This document shows, in pieces, positions 60,514 through 64,000 of a DNA stretch of 64,000 nt (position 1 is its first letter; each line of letters opens with the position of its first letter). The DNA is from Desulfonatronospira sp. Its GTDB lineage: Bacteria > Desulfobacterota > Desulfovibrionia > Desulfovibrionales > Desulfonatronovibrionaceae. The stretch covers positions 1 through 64,000 of the forward strand of contig SLDX01000019.1 of NCBI GenBank assembly GCA_007125075.1, given 5' to 3'. Under the pieces are notes generated by a model. That model saw only the letters and a list, made by a program, of their open reading frames with translations, searched no databases and was not told the origin of the DNA. Made by a program: the position numbers and the translations under genes.

Positions 60514-61943
60514 GCTTTTTACAGGAGACATCAGCATTGTCCGCATTATTTCGTAAAATACCTTCGGTAGATCTGCTGCTGAGCAGGGTGGAGGATGACG
60601 AGGACCTTGCCTTCATGCCCCGAACCATGCTCAGGGATCTGATCAACGACTTTTTAGATGCCTGTCGCGAAGAAATCAGAGCAGGTAAGATTGCCGGCGA
60701 GGAAGAGCTCGAGGTGGAGGCGCTTTGGCCGGGTCTGAGGGATTACCTGAGGGACCGGGTCAAGCCCCGTTTCAGGCGGGTGATCAACGCCACCGGAGTG
60801 GTAATTCACACCAACCTGGGGCGCTCGGTACTGCCTGAAGAAGCCTGCAGGGCTGCCTATTCGGCCTGCGCTCATTATTCCAATCTGGAATTTGACCTGG
60901 ACACCGGGCTCAGGGGAAGCAGGTATGCCCTTGTGGAAGAACTTCTCTGCCGCATTTCCGGAGCTGAAGCAGGGCTTGTGGTAAACAATAATGCCGCTGC
61001 AGTACTCATTATCTTGAATACCCTTGCTAAAGACAGGGAAGTCGTGGTTTCCAGGGGTCAGCTTGTAGAGATAGGCGGCTCGTTTCGAATCCCTGAAGTT
61101 ATGGTCAAATCCGGAGCCTTCCTGAAAGAGGTGGGGGCCACCAACAGAACCCATCTCAAGGACTATCAGGACGCGATAAGCTCCGCTACAGGTGCCCTGC
61201 TCAAAGTGCATACCTCCAATTACCGGATAATCGGGTTTCACAAGGAGGTCAGCCTGAAGGAACTGGTCAGGCTTGGCCTTGAACATGATCTGCCGGTGAT
61301 CGAAGACATGGGCAGCGGCAATTTTTTTGACTTTCAGGCGCACGGCTTCTCATTCATGCCCGAACCCACCGTACAGCAGGTGATCAAAGACGGGGTCTCG
61401 GTCGTATCCTTCAGCGGGGATAAACTCCTCGGCGGGCCGCAGGCCGGGATCATTCTGGGCAAGAAGAAGTTTATCGATCCTATCAAGAAAAATCCAATGA
61501 ACAGGGCCATGCGCATCGACAAGATGACCCTGGCCGCTCTGGAAGCCACCTTGAGATTTCATCTGGATCCGCAGAAAGCAAGACAGAAAATACCCACCTT
61601 GCGCATGATCACCATGGACCGGAAGGAGCTCAAGAATAAGGCTGACAGGCTTAAAAACCGCCTCAGGCGAAAGCTTGGGAATCGCGTGGACATAACTGTT
61701 TTTCCCGGCCAGTCGCGGGTGGGCGGCGGGGCCTTTCCCGAGCAGGACCTGCCGACTTATCTGGTTGGACTTGGCTGCCGGGATATAAGCTGCGAGGACA
61801 TGAGGGCCTTTCTTCTGCGAGCTGATCCTCCTCTGGTGGGCAGGGTGGAGAATGATCTTTTCTGCCTTGATCCCCGGACTATTGACGGCTCCGAATACCA
61901 GATGGTCGTCGAAAGTCTGTGGTCTGTAGTCAGTGGCCGGTAG
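60510..61943 (+). CDS. selA: L-seryl-tRNA(Sec) selenium transferase
   Basis: PLP enzyme that converts seryl-tRNA(Sec) to selenocysteyl-tRNA(Sec) using selenophosphate. The SelA N-terminal domain has IPSVDLLL, then RVINATGVVIHTNLGRSVL near 90, NNNAAAVLI near 155, the RGQLVEIGGSFRIPEVM region and the PLP-lysine in SFSGDKLLGGPQAGII near 307. The length of 477 is slightly more than usual because the last nine residues (SLWSVVSGR) and the stop codon are encoded by an invading repeat tract. It is the first of a selA-M18-selB group. Confidence 0.97.
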   Translation: MSFLQETSALSALFRKIPSVDLLLSRVEDDEDLAFMPRTMLRDLINDFLDACREEIRAGKIAGEEELEVEALWPGLRDYLRDRVKPRFRRVINATGVVIHTNLGRSVLPEEACRAAYSACAHYSNLEFDLDTGLRGSRYALVEELLCRISGAEAGLVVNNNAAAVLIILNTLAKDREVVVSRGQLVEIGGSFRIPEVMVKSGAFLKEVGATNRTHLKDYQDAISSATGALLKVHTSNYRIIGFHKEVSLKELVRLGLEHDLPVIEDMGSGNFFDFQAHGFSFMPEPTVQQVIKDGVSVVSFSGDKLLGGPQAGIILGKKKFIDPIKKNPMNRAMRIDKMTLAALEATLRFHLDPQKARQKIPTLRMITMDRKELKNKADRLKNRLRRKLGNRVDITVFPGQSRVGGGAFPEQDLPTYLVGLGCRDISCEDMRAFLLRADPPLVGRVENDLFCLDPRTIDGSEYQMVVESLWSVVSGR

Positions 61944-62105
61944 TCGGTAGTCAGCAGCCGGTGGTTTGAGGCCTGTAGTAAGTGTCCGGTAGTCAATGGT
62001 CGGAAGAACCACTTAAGCAACTTAAGCGATTTAAGCGAAGGGGCGATTTAAGCGAAGGGGCGATTTAAGCGAAGGGGCGACTTAAGCGAAAAAAGACTTA
62101 AGAGA
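61914..62105. repeat. GTAGTCAGTGG and 17-mer repeat tract at selA 3' end
   Basis: Degenerate GTCTGTAGTCAGTGGCCGG units run through the selA stop codon to about 62005, then the pattern changes to AAGCGACTTAAG words with three perfect tandem copies of GCGATTTAAGCGAAGGG (62026-62076) and a partial fourth. The tract belongs to the same family as those near 50.5 and 55.5 kb. The remaining 200 bases up to the peptidase start hold no recognised feature. Confidence 0.85.
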
Positions 62106-62309
62106 ATGCTTTAAATTCGCTTAATCCTGAAATCCGTGAAAAACAGGTTTCGAAATTTGTTCCCGCACTTACTTTCTGGCGCTTCAGTCATGAATAAATG
62201 GAAATTTCAAAAGTAAGTGCCTGCCTGGGCAATCAGGCTGCAAAAAATGACTTCACGGATCCAGGTCTCTGAAATCGTGAATGAAGTCCTTAAAATGGAG
62301 TATAAATAT

Positions 62310-63722
62310 ATGGAGTTTAAGTCCAGGAACTGCTGGCAGGTTTATGGAAGCAAAGAACACCGCTCGGTCATGGACCGGATTGCCGGTGATTACGTGAGCT
62401 TTTTGAGTGCATGCAAAACTGAGAGGGAGACGATTGAATGGGTACGTTCCAGGGCCGCGGAGCATGGTTTTTCCGAAGATCTTGAAGGTGATAAGTTTTT
62501 CAGGATACACAAGGGAAAAAGCATAATCCTGGCCTGGAGAGGAAAAAAACCTCTGTCTGGAGGGCTGCGTCTGTTTGGCGCGCACGCGGACACGCCAAGG
62601 CTGGACCTGAAGCAAAGACCACTTTACGAGGAATGCAGGGTCAGCCTGGCTAAAACGCACTATTACGGAGGCATACGCAAGCATCAGTGGCTGGCCAGAC
62701 CTCTGGCTCTGCACGGGGTTATAGCGAAATCCGACGGGACCACAATAAATATCTGCATCGGGGAAAAGGAAAGCGATCCTGTGTTTTCCGTGGCCGATCT
62801 CCTGCCTCATCTGGCCTACAAGCAGATCGAAAAAAAACTGTCTGAAGCATTTGAAGCGGAGAAGCTCAATGTTATTCTTGGACACATTCCTCTGGCCGGA
62901 AACAGCAAAGATAAAGAATCAGAAGGCAATGAAAAAGACGGGCAGCATGTAAAAAAAGGCGTGCTCCAAATATTGAACCAAAAGTTCGGAATCATTGAGG
63001 AGGATCTGTACAGCGCGGAACTTCAGGCTGTTCCTGCGGGTCCGGCCAGATTCGTAGGCCTGGATGAGGGTCTTATCGGCGGCTTCGGCCATGATGACCG
63101 GGCCTGTGTTTTTACCGGTCTTATGGCCTTTCTCGAAAAAGGGGGCACTGACTGCACCCGGGTAGCCATTTTCTGGGACAAGGAGGAGATCGGTTCAGAG
63201 GGCTCAAGCGGTGCCAAGTCATTATTTTTGGAGTACACTCTTGAAGAGATGCTCGAGGCCTGGGAGCCGCAAACAAGGCTGAGAACAGTTTTTGCCAATA
63301 CAAGGGCTATCTCCGGGGATGTACACGCGGCCATGGATCCTGATTACCAGGAGGTGCATGAAAAGCTCAACGCCTCCCTGCTCGGGCATGGGCCGGTATT
63401 CTGCAAGTTTACCGGACACCGGGGAAAGGTGGGAGCCAATGACGCACATGCTGAATACATCGGCTGGCTGCGGAGCATATTAAACCGGGAAGGCATACCC
63501 TGGCAGATGGCTGAAACCGGAAGGGTCGATCTGGGAGGCGGCGGAACCGTGGCCAAATTCCTGGCCATCTACGGCATGGACGTCATTGACTTCGGGCCTG
63601 GCGTTTTAAGCATGCACAGTCCATTCGAGATAATGAGCAAGGCCGATATATACGCCACATATCTGGCATATTCCAGTTTTTTCAAAGCAAAAGAGCAAGG
63701 TAGCGAGGACCAAGAAAGTTAG
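62310..63722 (+). CDS. M18-family aspartyl aminopeptidase-like protein
   Basis: A 470-residue M18 zinc aminopeptidase, which trims N-terminal acidic or other residues. The metal and catalytic regions are GAHADTPRLDLKQRP near 92, HYYGGIRKHQWLARPLALHG near 120, DKEEIGSEGSSGA near 295, NTRAISGDVHAAMDP near 330 and HRGKVGANDAHAEY near 385. A lysine/glutamate-rich insert lies near 215-235. ATG 62310 is chosen, because GGAG precedes it; ATG 62295 is possible. It separates selA from selB, ending eight bases before selB. Confidence 0.87.
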   Translation: MEFKSRNCWQVYGSKEHRSVMDRIAGDYVSFLSACKTERETIEWVRSRAAEHGFSEDLEGDKFFRIHKGKSIILAWRGKKPLSGGLRLFGAHADTPRLDLKQRPLYEECRVSLAKTHYYGGIRKHQWLARPLALHGVIAKSDGTTINICIGEKESDPVFSVADLLPHLAYKQIEKKLSEAFEAEKLNVILGHIPLAGNSKDKESEGNEKDGQHVKKGVLQILNQKFGIIEEDLYSAELQAVPAGPARFVGLDEGLIGGFGHDDRACVFTGLMAFLEKGGTDCTRVAIFWDKEEIGSEGSSGAKSLFLEYTLEEMLEAWEPQTRLRTVFANTRAISGDVHAAMDPDYQEVHEKLNASLLGHGPVFCKFTGHRGKVGANDAHAEYIGWLRSILNREGIPWQMAETGRVDLGGGGTVAKFLAIYGMDVIDFGPGVLSMHSPFEIMSKADIYATYLAYSSFFKAKEQGSEDQES

Positions 63723-63730
63723 GAGGATAA

Positions 63731-64000
63731 ATGCCTGTCATCATGGGCACTGCCGGGCATATTGATCACGGTAAAACCACGTTGATCAAAGCTTTGACCG
63801 GCATAGACTGCGACCGGCTGGTTGAGGAAAAAAAACGCGGCATCACCATAGAACTGGGATTTGCGTTCATTGACCTGGATTCCGGACTGCGTCTGGGAGT
63901 TATAGATGTTCCCGGGCATGAAAGATTCGTCAAGAACATGGTTTCAGGAGCATCAGGAATTGATTTCGTGCTTCTGGTCATTGCTGCGGATGAAGGAGTA
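63731..64000 (+). CDS. selB: Selenocysteine-specific elongation factor SelB (partial)
   Basis: The first 90 codons, cut by the window end. The G-domain begins [21 protein letters not shown], a GTPase P-loop with GHIDHGKT, then [19 protein letters not shown], the switch I of SelB, and [18 protein letters not shown], the DxPGH switch [12 protein letters not shown] separates SelB from EF-Tu (which has RGITI but not the following LGFA). AGGAGGATAA precedes the ATG. With selA upstream it shows selenocysteine is inserted into proteins; selC and selD are outside the window. Confidence 0.97.
   Translation, partial: MPVIMGTAGHIDHGKTTLIKALTGIDCDRLVEEKKRGITIELGFAFIDLDSGLRLGVIDVPGHERFVKNMVSGASGIDFVLLVIAADEGV

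Overview
The window reads as chromosomal, mostly housekeeping DNA from a Gram-negative anaerobe. It most likely belongs to the Desulfovibrionales (sulfate reducers) or close relatives. The grounds are: a complete-looking ahbC-hemB-ahbD-ahbB cluster for haem made from sirohaem; lpxC, dxr and cdsA (Gram-negative envelope); indolepyruvate:ferredoxin oxidoreductase IorAB; hypAB and selA/selB (nickel hydrogenase maturation and selenocysteine use); a B12-dependent MetH without the reactivation domain; and a pdxJ-acpS-nnr-CBS-tsaE-lysC-cimA order that I associate with Desulfovibrio relatives. No dsr, apr or sat genes are in the window, so sulfate reduction itself is inferred. Coding DNA looks near 50% GC, with noticeably AT-rich spacers.

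Layout. 1-2.4 kb: tRNA-Pro, a TPR protein, a hypothetical protein, a MucR/Ros-type zinc-finger regulator and a small metal chaperone. 2.6-10.7 kb (+): pdxJ, acpS, nnr, a CBS-domain protein, tsaE, lysC, cimA and rarA, i.e. cofactors, the ACP switch-on enzyme, tRNA t6A and the aspartate/isoleucine route through citramalate. 10.7-16.9 kb (-): metH, a TlpA-type thioredoxin, a short N-acetylglutamate synthase-like GNAT, hpt, a zinc-ribbon membrane protein and radA, tightly packed. 17.0-21.6 kb (+): a sigma-32-like factor, a TPR lipoprotein, a LolB-like lipoprotein, a coiled-coil protein and rpiB. 21.7-26.5 kb (-): the alternative haem cluster and a zinc-ribbon/Yip1 membrane protein. 26.8-34.0 kb (-): the classic rpsB-tsf-pyrH-frr-uppS-cdsA-dxr-rseP operon with tsaB at its end. 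34.2-37.6 kb (+): rpmE, prfA, prmC, lpxC. 37.7-42.6 kb: a PHP protein, a small protein, tRNA-Leu, amtB-glnB behind a candidate sigma-54 promoter, and rarD. 42.6-47.4 kb: single genes including a CMD protein, a GGDEF protein, a GNAT, an M20 peptidase, an Rrf2 regulator and a cupin. 47.8-50.5 kb (+): a PPC/DUF296 protein, aroC, icd. 50.8-55.5 kb (-): a TPR membrane protein, iorA, iorB and a sigma-54 activator. 55.8-59.0 kb (-): malic enzyme, hypA, hypB and an Mrp-type ATPase. 59.2-64.0 kb (+): folC, selA, an M18 aminopeptidase and selB (cut by the window end).

I did not find a clearly new multi-gene system. The least explained material is non-coding: (i) a dispersed family of degenerate GTCAGTGG/GTCGGTAG tracts at three gene ends (50.5, 55.5 and 61.9 kb), one of which supplies the stop codon and last residues of selA; (ii) several well-formed palindromes in front of regulatory or metabolic genes (44.5, 46.57 and 59.14 kb); (iii) a structured spacer at 2.06-2.19 kb; and (iv) a long amtB leader with a candidate sigma-54 promoter and a 15-codon ORF. 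All function calls come from reading motifs; no database search was possible.
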